Below, one piece after another: positions 36,084 through 43,036 of a stretch of DNA of 64,000 nucleotides (its first letter is position 1; every line of letters begins with the position of its first letter). The notes below the pieces were generated by a model. It was not told where the DNA came from and did no database searches. It saw only the letters and a list, made by a program, of their open reading frames with translations. The DNA is from Bacteroidota bacterium (GTDB lineage: Bacteria > Bacteroidota > Bacteroidia > B-17B0 > Aurantibacillaceae), in contig JAJNDK010000001.1 of assembly GCA_021156365.1 (NCBI GenBank), positions 62,001 through 126,000 on the forward strand. The letters run 5' to 3'. A program made the position numbers and the translations under genes.

Positions 36084-36548
36084 ATGAAAATAATAAAGAT
36101 CGCCTTATTGTTCTGTATAGCCCTGGTGCTTGTAAAATGCGCCGCATTGACCAGTAAGGAAGTGGGCCGTGTGCAGATCGATACAATAAGCGATGCGGAG
36201 AATATGGACTGGAAAGAGGTAAAGCTGGATCTGAAGGCAGGTGAAAAACTCTGGTTCTGGACGGATATGAGCATCATTTACGACGATGAGCTGGAGCTTG
36301 AATACCAGGTGCAGCTTATCAGGGACAGCGATACACTGGGATACATAAAGCTGCATCCCTTCGAAAAGAAAGTCACGATCGGTGAAATAAAGTCGAGCGT
36401 ATTGGGACATACCGACTGGAGTTTCCAGGGACAGATGGATTTCCTTCAGATAGAAAAATCAGGTCAGTATACCTTCCGGGTTATTCTTGTTTCAAGTCTT
36501 AATGAAACCTTGAAGCTGAACAAAGCGGATCTTGTGTTAAAGAAATAA
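36084..36548 (+). CDS. Small lipoprotein of unknown function
   Basis: The ATG at 36084 gives 154 residues with a lipobox (LFCIALVLVKC). The mature part has an all-beta pattern (KVTIGEIKSSVLG, QYTFRVILVSSLNETLKLNKADLVLKK), with a jelly-roll-like feel; no family recognised. The previous stop is 18 bases upstream and the next gene starts 13 bases after this one. Confidence 0.75.
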   Translation: MKIIKIALLFCIALVLVKCAALTSKEVGRVQIDTISDAENMDWKEVKLDLKAGEKLWFWTDMSIIYDDELELEYQVQLIRDSDTLGYIKLHPFEKKVTIGEIKSSVLGHTDWSFQGQMDFLQIEKSGQYTFRVILVSSLNETLKLNKADLVLKK

Positions 36549-36561
36549 TGTAAATTCCGGC

Positions 36562-37626
36562 ATGAGATATCCTGTTAGTTTTTTACTGTTGCTCCTTGTT
36601 TGCAGGCTGGTTCCTGCCCAAACTTCCACCATTACGATGTGGAAAGACAGTGCGATGGGAACGATCTGGAACAAAGCGACTTTGACCGTTGCTTACAACA
36701 AGCCCGATAAAAAAGGCAATTATAAAATGTATCTGTCCGATTCGCTGGGCAGGAACGAAAAACAAATCACTTATGCAGGCTGGCCTGTCGATCGACAGCA
36801 GTGGGTAGAGGAGTGGCATCCTTCAGGGGAGTATCTCTTCTGTTATGTAGAGAAAGCCGAATACGTGAAAGAAAAAGATCATAAACGAAGACCGGTGGAT
36901 GCCATTCCGGGCTACGGAGCCTATACCGACCTCTGGTTATTGAAACGTGACGGTTCCATGGCCTGGCCGCTGACCAATCTGCAGAATGATTATGACAAGG
37001 GCATTATCCATTGTGGCATCTCGCCCGACGGAACCGTGTTCGGCTGGAGCGAGCGCATCAAAGCGCCGAAATTCCTTGATAAGAACTTAGCTGCGGGATC
37101 TTATGTATTCAAAGTAGCTGATGTGGTGCTCGATTCCGTTCCGCACTTTGCCAATATCCGCACTTTCCAGCCCGGCAATGTACCTGCGCTGAACGAGCTC
37201 GAAAGCATTTCTCCCGACAAAACAACGATCAGCTTCTACAGCACCTTCGAAACAAAAAATATTTTCACCACCCCCATCTACACGCTGAACATGATAACGG
37301 GAGAGATCAAACGCCTGACTAAAGAAAGCTTTGCGCAGGCGCCGGCCTACACACCCGATGGAAGATCGCTGGTATACATGACCGGCCAGGCTTGCGATAT
37401 CTTCCCGATGCAGCTGCAGGGAGCCGACTGGTGGATCATGGATACCGATGGCAATAATAAAAAACGCCTTACGCGTATGAATGTAAAGAACGATCCGCAG
37501 TCGGTGAACAAATACCGCCTGGCAGGTTCGCTTTCGTTTATTTCCAACAATGCCTTTTTCGGAGGAGTGATGACAAAGTCATTGGGGCTGGTGGGGTATA
37601 CGGTGAAGGTGGTGTTTAATAAATAG
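36562..37626 (+). CDS. Exported TolB-like/PD40 beta-propeller protein
   Basis: The 354-residue product has a signal peptide (SFLLLLLVCRLVPAQ). The rest is a TolB/DPP-IV-type propeller: YKMYLSDSLGRNEKQITYAG, EWHPSGEYLF, LNMITGEIKRLTKESFAQAPAYTPDGRSLVYMTG and WWIMDTDGNNKKRLTRM are PD40 blades. It probably binds a partner or ligand in the periplasm or outside; no enzyme domain is attached. It belongs to the series of exported proteins between 29.9 and 39.2 kb and shares a transcript with the lipoprotein upstream. Confidence 0.85.
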   Translation: MRYPVSFLLLLLVCRLVPAQTSTITMWKDSAMGTIWNKATLTVAYNKPDKKGNYKMYLSDSLGRNEKQITYAGWPVDRQQWVEEWHPSGEYLFCYVEKAEYVKEKDHKRRPVDAIPGYGAYTDLWLLKRDGSMAWPLTNLQNDYDKGIIHCGISPDGTVFGWSERIKAPKFLDKNLAAGSYVFKVADVVLDSVPHFANIRTFQPGNVPALNELESISPDKTTISFYSTFETKNIFTTPIYTLNMITGEIKRLTKESFAQAPAYTPDGRSLVYMTGQACDIFPMQLQGADWWIMDTDGNNKKRLTRMNVKNDPQSVNKYRLAGSLSFISNNAFFGGVMTKSLGLVGYTVKVVFNK

Positions 37627-38012
37627 AAAGTATGCGTAGAGTGACGATATTTTAATTGGATGAAGGCTATGCTAAACATAGCAATTCCATTTATATAAAT
37701 TTGTGTTTTCTTTTTTTGATCTGTTCCGACAATAACTTATTTTTACTATTCTAAGCCTGTTTTTATCGCTACTCTGGTTCATAAACGCAAATCCGTCGTT
37801 GACAAAACGACGGTTGTCCTTGCAGAGGATCACAATATAGTTCGGCAGGGCCTTGTTGCTCTGTTGTTCGAAGATTCTTCCTCACAGCGGCTCCCTTCCC
37901 GCTCCGCGGGATGTCCCGAAGGGCAATCCTGCGGAATAAGTAGGATCAAAAGATCTCTGATCCACTTCAACCCCTATTTTGATTTTCTCCCAATCCTCCT
38001 TACCTTCATTTC
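37627..38012. other. Gene-free stretch with a REP-like element
   Basis: About 390 bases without a supported coding region. It contains the REP-like repeat at 37898-37965 and several short AT-rich segments. Nothing else is recognised. Confidence 0.6.
37898..37965. repeat. REP-like palindromic element, copy at 37.9 kb
   Basis: The order is CCCGCTCCGC, GGGATGTCCC, CGAAGGGCAATCC, TGCGGAATAA, then AGGATCAAAAGATCT and CTGATCCAC. The same words in the same order appear at 39214 and 39328, and partly at 27097. Outer CCGC/GCGG and inner GGGA/TCCC pairing make a hairpin. No RAYT-type transposase is in the window. Confidence 0.75.
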
Positions 38013-38342
38013 ATGGTTACGATGATGAAGCGTTTTATTTTAGCACTTATTTTCCTTTCCGGGTTTATTCACCTGTCTGCGCAATCTCCGCGAAAAGCCC
38101 TGCGTTATTACAACTTTGGAATGTCCGCCTACCGCGGCTGTTCCGATACCTGCGAAACAAACATTGCACAAGAATATGGTTTGATCAATATTCAGAAAGC
38201 CGGCTGCGTGGTGAGACCCGGACAGGTACGGCGTTGGAACCGCCACAATAAAAAAGTCGACAGTAAGCTGGCCAAAAGACACGGCGAAGGCTGGAGGGAT
38301 AAATACTATGCCGGGCTGGCCGATTGTTGTAGGAAGAAATAA
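38013..38342 (+). CDS. Small exported cysteine-containing protein
   Basis: The 109-residue product has a signal peptide (LALIFLSGFIHLSAQ). The mature 80 residues are basic and carry five Cys (RGCSDTC, AGCVV, DCCRKK), so at least two disulfides are plausible in the periplasm or outside. ATG codons at 38013, 38022 and 38025 are all possible starts; the last gives the most typical signal. No family recognised. A short lysine/arginine-rich secreted peptide like this could be a binding or toxin-like factor, but there is no evidence for that. Confidence 0.65.
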   Translation: MVTMMKRFILALIFLSGFIHLSAQSPRKALRYYNFGMSAYRGCSDTCETNIAQEYGLINIQKAGCVVRPGQVRRWNRHNKKVDSKLAKRHGEGWRDKYYAGLADCCRKK

Positions 38343-38397
38343 TTTCACATTTCGTTTCGAAAATTAATAAATCCGGATATCAAAGGCACCTGCACTA

Positions 38398-39168
38398 TTG
38401 AAAACACTTTGTATATATATCTTTGTTTTGTTGCTATACTGTGGCGCTCCCGCAGGCAGATCATACGCACAGAGCTGCTATGTGAAAAAATTTTCCGCTG
38501 AACCTATCCATGACCCTTTATGGAAAGGCGATTGCAGGGATAGTTTGGCTACCGGCCAGGGTATCCTGTATGATACCTGGAAAGTAATGCGTTACCGTGG
38601 AGAAATGAAAAACGGGTGGCCGGAGGGTTATGGTGCCTATTATAAGGACTACATCACAGAAGGGAACTGGTTAAAAGGGAAACCGTTAGATGTAGGCTAT
38701 TTCCTGCGTGAAGTGCGTTTTACCGGGGCAAACACCTATAACTTTATAAATAATGGCATGCGTTATCTGCTGAATACGAAAGAAGGATTTACGGAAGAAG
38801 CGCTGGTTACGTTTGCCCGGTACGATGCCAAATACTTTACGGAACATGTATCAGCAGATACTTCTTATGTGCCCTTCCCTGAAAAAAGGAAAAACAGAAA
38901 AGCAATTCCTCCACCCGAATATTACGCTTCCTATGCCTTTTTCATTGGGACAAATGCTCAGTCTGGTTTTATTACTTCCAGCTATTACAAACGGTTTCTT
39001 GTACGCTGCAAATATTCCGGCGATTGGCACATTTTGTATTTCACGGAAAGCTATGGAAAGCGGACCGGGTATACGGGTACATGGGAGACCGGGCCATTCG
39101 GAAAAGAGGGAGCAGTGAAATATAAAACAGCCGGCGAAGCGCTAAAGGTTATGTGCTTTTGCGATTAA
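38398..39168 (+). CDS. Exported MORN-repeat-like protein
   Basis: A TTG start gives 256 residues with a signal peptide (IYIFVLLLYCGAPAG ... YAQSC). MORN-like motifs are visible: GQGILYDTWKVMRYRGEMKNG, PEGYGAYYKDYITEGNWLKGK. The second half is beta-rich without motifs. It is the last member of the exported series on the plus strand, followed by a tandem repeat region. Confidence 0.75.
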   Translation: MKTLCIYIFVLLLYCGAPAGRSYAQSCYVKKFSAEPIHDPLWKGDCRDSLATGQGILYDTWKVMRYRGEMKNGWPEGYGAYYKDYITEGNWLKGKPLDVGYFLREVRFTGANTYNFINNGMRYLLNTKEGFTEEALVTFARYDAKYFTEHVSADTSYVPFPEKRKNRKAIPPPEYYASYAFFIGTNAQSGFITSSYYKRFLVRCKYSGDWHILYFTESYGKRTGYTGTWETGPFGKEGAVKYKTAGEALKVMCFCD

Positions 39169-39188
39169 AAGGATCCGAAAAGGTTACA

Positions 39189-39430
39189 CCCTTCTGTGAT
39201 CCGGTTTCCAGTTCCCGCTCCGCAGGATTTGCAATCCTGCGGAATAACCGCAACCAAAGGATTTCTAATCCACTAAAAATTCACAGCTAATAATTTTTTA
39301 TACCCTTCTGTGATCCGGTTTCCAGTTCCTGCTCCGCAGGATTTGCAATCCTGCGGAATAACCGCAACCAAAGGATTTCTAATCCACTAAAAATTCACAG
39401 CTAATAATTTTTTATACCCTTCTGTAATCC
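39189..39430. repeat. 114-bp tandem duplication including a gene tail
   Basis: Two nearly identical 114-bp units start at 39189 and 39303, and a third partial start at 39417 is the C-terminal coding end of the minus-strand DUF6526 gene. Each unit thus carries a copy of the codons for NWKPD(H/Y)RRV and its stop region, then AT-rich DNA, then one REP-like hairpin (39214-39273 and 39328-39387). The first two units differ by very few bases, so the duplication is recent. Confidence 0.9.
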
Positions 39431-39849
39431 GGCTTCCAGTTTTTTATAGCTCTTTTGATTGCATCCGCTTCCAGCTTCTCCTTCAGTGTACGTTCCAGCA
39501 AAGGCAAAAATTCTTCATCCGGTGCAAACCGAAGTGCCGCGATCTGCCCAAAGGAAAGCCGATCTTCGATTTCTTCCATCCGCTTTCCGGTGAGGGTAAA
39601 ATACCGCAGGCGCATTTCCAGGATCACGATCCGGTTCTGGTTACCCAATGCATAATGCTGGCGAAGCATGAAAGAAAGCCAGATCACAGCCGCACAGAGT
39701 GCAGTTATAACCGCCCAGATCATCCTGTTTTTTGAATACGTAAAGCAACAATACAAACTGAACAGCAGCAGAGCACCCAGTACAGGATAAAAAACAAAAT
39801 GATGCGAAGTATAATAGCGTTTGTGGTTGGAATAGTTCTGTTGGCTCAT
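39412..39849 (-). CDS. DUF6526 family membrane protein
   Basis: The 145-residue product has two N-terminal transmembrane helices (VLGALLLFSLYCCF, IWAVITALCAAVIWLSFML) and a cytoplasmic tail with NQNRIVILEMRLRYFTLTG and LSFGQIAALRFAPDEEFLPLLERTL, as in DUF6526. Function unknown. The last codons are duplicated twice downstream by the 114-bp repeat. It diverges from the isochorismatase gene. Confidence 0.8.
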   Translation of the reverse strand: MSQQNYSNHKRYYTSHHFVFYPVLGALLLFSLYCCFTYSKNRMIWAVITALCAAVIWLSFMLRQHYALGNQNRIVILEMRLRYFTLTGKRMEEIEDRLSFGQIAALRFAPDEEFLPLLERTLKEKLEADAIKRAIKNWKPDYRRV

Positions 39850-39894
39850 GTACTTTTATTGAAGAGCTCAAATATAAGAAGGATGCAGGATTTG

Positions 39895-39925
39895 TTGGGT
39901 ATGTTTTACAAATTAGGTACTTTTG
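39895..39925 (+). promoter_or_regulatory. Promoter of the isochorismatase-Crp operon
   Basis: TTG (39895-39897), 20 bases, TACTTTTG (39918-39925): a perfect Bacteroidota-type promoter 15 bases before the ATG at 39941. Confidence 0.65.
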
Positions 39926-39940
39926 AGATTCAATTAAACA

Positions 39941-40480
39941 ATGAAAGCACTCCTCATTATCGATATGCAAAAAGGCAGTTTCCGGCCTTACAGCATTCGA
40001 TACGATACTATGGGAGTGATCGAACGGATCAATAGCTTATCTGCACATTTCAGGGCTCACAGGGATTTAGTGATCTTCATTCAGCACGATGGAACGAAGG
40101 AAAACTGCTTCCTTCCCGGCACCGGTGACTGGGAGCTATTGCCTGAACTGACAAAAGATCCGGCAGACATCGTCGTTCCAAAAACAGCCAACGATTCCTT
40201 TTATAAAACAGAATTACGGGATCTTCTCACAACGAACAGCATTACCGAATTGTTTGTTACAGGCTGTGCTACCGACTTCTGCGTGGATGCAACTATAAAA
40301 TCAGCCATCAGCAAAGAGTATGAAGTGACGGTTGCTGAAGATGCGCATACGGCAGCAGATCGGCCTCAGCTCACCGCTAAAACAGTAATAGACTATCACA
40401 ACTGGCTGTGGGCGGATATGACGCCGGTGCGTTCAAAGATCCGGGTGCTAAAAACAAAAGATCTGGTGAATACCCGATAA
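39941..40480 (+). CDS. Isochorismatase-family cysteine hydrolase
   Basis: The 179-residue product has the family triad positions: the Asp in ALLIIDMQKGSF, a Lys in the central region, and the Cys in VTGCATDFCVDATIKSA. EVTVAEDAHTAADRP completes the pattern. Members hydrolyse amides or isochorismate (nicotinamidase-like and others); the exact substrate is unknown. The Crp-type regulator starts 19 bases downstream, so the two are likely co-transcribed. Confidence 0.9.
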   Translation: MKALLIIDMQKGSFRPYSIRYDTMGVIERINSLSAHFRAHRDLVIFIQHDGTKENCFLPGTGDWELLPELTKDPADIVVPKTANDSFYKTELRDLLTTNSITELFVTGCATDFCVDATIKSAISKEYEVTVAEDAHTAADRPQLTAKTVIDYHNWLWADMTPVRSKIRVLKTKDLVNTR

Positions 40481-40499
40481 AACAATTTGAAATACGATT

Positions 40500-41072
40500 A
40501 TGTTCCCTGGTCTTATAACCCATATAAAAAAGTACGTCGATCTGTCCGAAGCCGATGTGCAGCTTCTTTCAAAACAGGTGGAACTGTTGCAGGTAAAGAA
40601 AAAGGAAATGCTGTTGCAGGAAGGGCAGGTTTGCCGCTCACAGTATTTTGTGGAGAAAGGATGCCTGCGTTTGTTTTATCTGAACCATAAAGGAGTGGAA
40701 CAGACCACTCAGTTTGCCATCGAGAATTGGTGGCTGTCAGATTACATGAGTTACGATCTTCAGGCCCCGGCGCAATTTTCGATTCAGGCAATAGAAAGAT
40801 CGGAGATCGTTTGCCTTGATCTGGCCGCCCAGGATTCACTTGTCCGGGAGCTTCCACAATTGGAACGCTATTTCCGGCTGATCCTGCAAAGAGCCTATGC
40901 CGCTACCCAGGTCCGGTTTCGCATTCATTACGAGCTGAGCAAGGAAGAAAATTATAACCAGTTCGTAAGCTCTTTTCCGGGCTTCGTGCAGCGTATTCCT
41001 CAATACATGCTGGCTTCGTATCTCGGGCTCACTCCTGAATACCTCAGTGAGATCCGGAAAAAACACAGCTGA
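40500..41072 (+). CDS. Crp/Fnr-family transcription regulator
   Basis: The 190-residue product has the cyclic-nucleotide-binding-like jelly roll (LLQEGQVCRSQYFVEKGCLRLFY, TTQFAIENWWLSD, FSIQAIERSEIVCLD), the dimer helix (RYFRLILQRAYAATQVRFRI) and a C-terminal helix-turn-helix (IPQYMLASYLGLTPEYLSEIRKK). The cNMP phosphate-binding Arg is not obvious, as in most small Bacteroidota members, so the signal is unknown. The AhpD-like gene 80 bases downstream has a perfect palindrome at the position expected for an activator. Confidence 0.92.
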   Translation: MFPGLITHIKKYVDLSEADVQLLSKQVELLQVKKKEMLLQEGQVCRSQYFVEKGCLRLFYLNHKGVEQTTQFAIENWWLSDYMSYDLQAPAQFSIQAIERSEIVCLDLAAQDSLVRELPQLERYFRLILQRAYAATQVRFRIHYELSKEENYNQFVSSFPGFVQRIPQYMLASYLGLTPEYLSEIRKKHS

Positions 41073-41080
41073 TCGCATTT

Positions 41081-41096
41081 CTTAAACAGGTTTAAG
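41081..41096. promoter_or_regulatory. Palindromic operator candidate for the Crp-type regulator
   Basis: CTTAAAC-AG-GTTTAAG is a perfect 7-bp inverted repeat with a 2-base centre at 41088/41089. The -7 box TACGTTTG (41118-41125) places the start site near 41130, so the palindrome centre is near -41, the class II activator position used by CRP-type proteins. Confidence 0.55.
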
Positions 41097-41117
41097 TTTT
41101 TTGAAGAAAGACTAAGC

Positions 41118-41125
41118 TACGTTTG
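41118..41125 (+). promoter_or_regulatory. -7 promoter element of the AhpD-like gene
   Basis: TACGTTTG is a perfect TAnnTTTG match 26 bases before the ATG at 41152. The only upstream TTG (41101-41103) is 14 bases away, closer than usual, which fits a promoter that needs an activator. Confidence 0.6.
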
Positions 41126-41151
41126 TAGCAGAAATTTAAACCAAAAAAAGA

Positions 41152-41598
41152 ATGGAAACAAGAATCAATATTCCGGAAACAGACCCCGGGGCGCTTAAAG
41201 CCATGTTGGAGCTCGACAAGTACCTGCAAACAACCGACCTTAGCAACACACACAAGGAGCTTATTAAGATCCGTGTATCACAGATCAATGGCTGTTCCTA
41301 TTGTATCAACAAGCATACAAAGGATGCCCGCAAATACGGTGAAACAGAACAGCGTATTTATCTGCTGAGCGCCTGGAGAGAAACCAATCTATATACGCCG
41401 GAAGAACGTGCTATTTTCGCACTTACAGAAGAAATGACCCTGATCAGCCAGGGAGGTGTATCGAAAGCTACCTACGATCAGGCACTGGAACTGCTGGGAG
41501 AAAAATACCTTGCACAGGTGATGATGGCTGTCATTACCATGAATGCCTGGAACCGGATCGGGATTACTACCTTAATGCAAGCTACATTAGATAAATAA
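41152..41598 (+). CDS. Carboxymuconolactone decarboxylase (AhpD-like) family protein
   Basis: The 148-residue product has the AhpD core motif with two redox cysteines: INGCSYCINKHTKDARKYGETEQRI (CxxC, and His four residues on). The rest (LLSAWRETNLYTPEERAIFALTEEMTLI) is typical of the alkylhydroperoxidase subset, so a role in peroxide or organic peroxide defence is likely. The gene directly downstream of a Crp-type regulator is a common arrangement in Bacteroidota. A terminator follows. Confidence 0.92.
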   Translation: METRINIPETDPGALKAMLELDKYLQTTDLSNTHKELIKIRVSQINGCSYCINKHTKDARKYGETEQRIYLLSAWRETNLYTPEERAIFALTEEMTLISQGGVSKATYDQALELLGEKYLAQVMMAVITMNAWNRIGITTLMQATLDK

Positions 41599-41615
41599 GC
41601 TGTTAGAAAAAAAGG

Positions 41616-41646
41616 AAAGCTCTGCTCTTCAGCAGGGCTTTTTTGT
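41616..41646 (+). terminator. Terminator after the AhpD-like gene
   Basis: AAAGCTCTGCT (41616-41626) pairs with AGCAGGGCTTT (41631-41641) with one wobble, loop CTTC, then TTTT. Confidence 0.85.
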
Positions 41647-41677
41647 TGCAGATCTGCCCGATAAAAAAGTATATTTG
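41646..41677 (+). promoter_or_regulatory. Promoter of the SMI1 / DUF4180 / HhH operon
   Basis: TTG (41646-41648), 21 bases, TATATTTG (41670-41677) is a perfect match. The in-frame TTG at 41675 is inside the -7 box and cannot be the start; the ATG at 41693 is. Confidence 0.65.
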
Positions 41678-41692
41678 AATAATAAAATCAAT

Positions 41693-42316
41693 ATGCTAAC
41701 AAAGATCGGAAAGATCCTTACTGATATACGCGCCTCACATGCCAGTCTTGCACCGGGGCAATCCAAAAGCCGGAAAGCAAAAAAAGCCACTGCGGCCTCT
41801 GTCGCTAAAATGGAAAAGATGCTGGGCTCAGCGCTTCCCGCCGATTTCCTCGCTTATATACAAACACAGGATTTTACACTGCTCTTTGATGGCAGCTATG
41901 AAAGCCTCGATGGTCCGCAGGTGATCGATCGCTGGAAAATGATGAACGAACACCTCGCGAACGGCGTGTTTGACGATGGCAGAATAGAGCGACACGAGGA
42001 AGAGGATTTTGGCAACTGGGACGGGAATTACCTGAAAAAAGTATGGTGGAGCAATAAGTGGATCCCTTTTGCTGAAGACAGTTGTGGTAATATGAAATGT
42101 ATCGATCTCGCTCCGGGTAAAAACGGAAAGAAAGGTCAGATCCTCTCGATGGAGATACAGGACGGGCAGGGACCGTACATCGATCGTAATTATAGCTCAT
42201 TTGCAGATTACCTCAACCATCAGCTCAACCTGATAAAGAACGGACAGTATGAATTGAAGGATTTTTGGGATGGCAACAAAGTACTACAGATAGACTCTGA
42301 TATAAGCTCAAAATAA
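41693..42316 (+). CDS. SMI1/KNR4 (SUKH-like) family protein
   Basis: The product has 207 residues. The domain is recognised from VAKMEKMLGSALPADFLAYIQTQ, FLLFDGSYES-type strand, WWSNKWIPFAEDSCGNMKCIDL and FADYLNHQLNLI. In bacteria this fold often serves as immunity protein to polymorphic toxins, but also has housekeeping roles. No toxin gene with a conspicuous secretion domain is adjacent. The next gene begins 3 bases after its stop, so three genes form one tight operon. Confidence 0.88.
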   Translation: MLTKIGKILTDIRASHASLAPGQSKSRKAKKATAASVAKMEKMLGSALPADFLAYIQTQDFTLLFDGSYESLDGPQVIDRWKMMNEHLANGVFDDGRIERHEEEDFGNWDGNYLKKVWWSNKWIPFAEDSCGNMKCIDLAPGKNGKKGQILSMEIQDGQGPYIDRNYSSFADYLNHQLNLIKNGQYELKDFWDGNKVLQIDSDISSK

Positions 42317-42319
42317 CCA

Positions 42320-42679
42320 ATGGAAATTCAACTGAAAGAAATAAACGGAATAACGATTGCAGAATTGCAGGGCGAAGGGATTCTTATCAACGATGAGCAG
42401 GATGCCCTCGATCTTATTGCAAACAGCGGCTACCAGGGCTCTGAGAAGATCATCGTATGGGAAAAGAATTTGTCTCCGGCTTTCTTCGATCTCAAAACGG
42501 GCATTGCAGGAGGGATCTTACAAAAGTTTTCTAATTACCGGGCTTATCTTGTCATTATCGGAGATTTTTTAAAATACGACAGCAAAAGCCTGAAGGATTT
42601 TATTTATGAAAGCAACAAACAGGGACGCATTTACTTTGTGTCCTCGCTGGAAGAAGCACATGCACAACTGACAAAATGA
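42320..42679 (+). CDS. DUF4180 domain protein
   Basis: The 119-residue product matches DUF4180 by LNPAFFDLKTGIAG-type segment (here LSPAFFDLKTGIAGGILQKFSNYRAYLVIIGDF) and LDLIANSGYQG. It is a small cytoplasmic alpha/beta protein of unknown function. Its stop overlaps the first ATG of the next gene (ATGA, 42676-42679), so translation is coupled. Confidence 0.85.
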   Translation: MEIQLKEINGITIAELQGEGILINDEQDALDLIANSGYQGSEKIIVWEKNLSPAFFDLKTGIAGGILQKFSNYRAYLVIIGDFLKYDSKSLKDFIYESNKQGRIYFVSSLEEAHAQLTK

Positions 42680-42981
42680 TAACAATGGCAACAAATCAAA
42701 GGAATCTACGCACCTGCCCGAACGGCCACAACTATTACAAAAGCAGTGAGTGCCCGACCTGTCCCATATGCGCGGCTGCTAAAAAACCAAAAGAAGGTTT
42801 TCTTTCGCAATTTTCGGCTCCGGCCCGGAGAGCATTGGAAGGAATAGGAGTGAAGACCGTAAAACAACTTGCGAAACATTCGCAGGCAGAGATCATGCAG
42901 CTGCATGGTATGGGCCCCGCAAGTTTGCCGAAGCTGAAAAAAGCGCTCGAAGAAGAGGGATTGGCTTTCCGGAAAAAATAG
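42676..42981 (+). CDS. Zinc-ribbon plus HhH (RNA polymerase alpha-CTD-like) protein
   Basis: The 101-residue product has an N-terminal metal-binding segment (RTCPNGHNYYKSSECPTCPIC, four Cys plus His) and a C-terminal helix-hairpin-helix domain: PARRALEGIGVKTVKQLAKHSQAEIMQLHGMGPASLPKLKKALEE. The second part resembles the C-terminal domain of RNA polymerase alpha, which contacts DNA upstream elements and activators. A start at the ATG at 42685 would also work; the overlap makes the first ATG more likely. Confidence 0.85.
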   Translation: MITMATNQRNLRTCPNGHNYYKSSECPTCPICAAAKKPKEGFLSQFSAPARRALEGIGVKTVKQLAKHSQAEIMQLHGMGPASLPKLKKALEEEGLAFRKK

Positions 42982-43036
42982 TCGCTGCTAAGAACACTAA
43001 AATAAGAAATAGAAAATTATAGTACGTATAAGATCA

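Noticed and set aside
40487..40690. Plus-strand frame starting TTG at 40487
   Set aside because: Shadow of the Crp-type regulator in another frame; lower codon plausibility and no protein family pattern.
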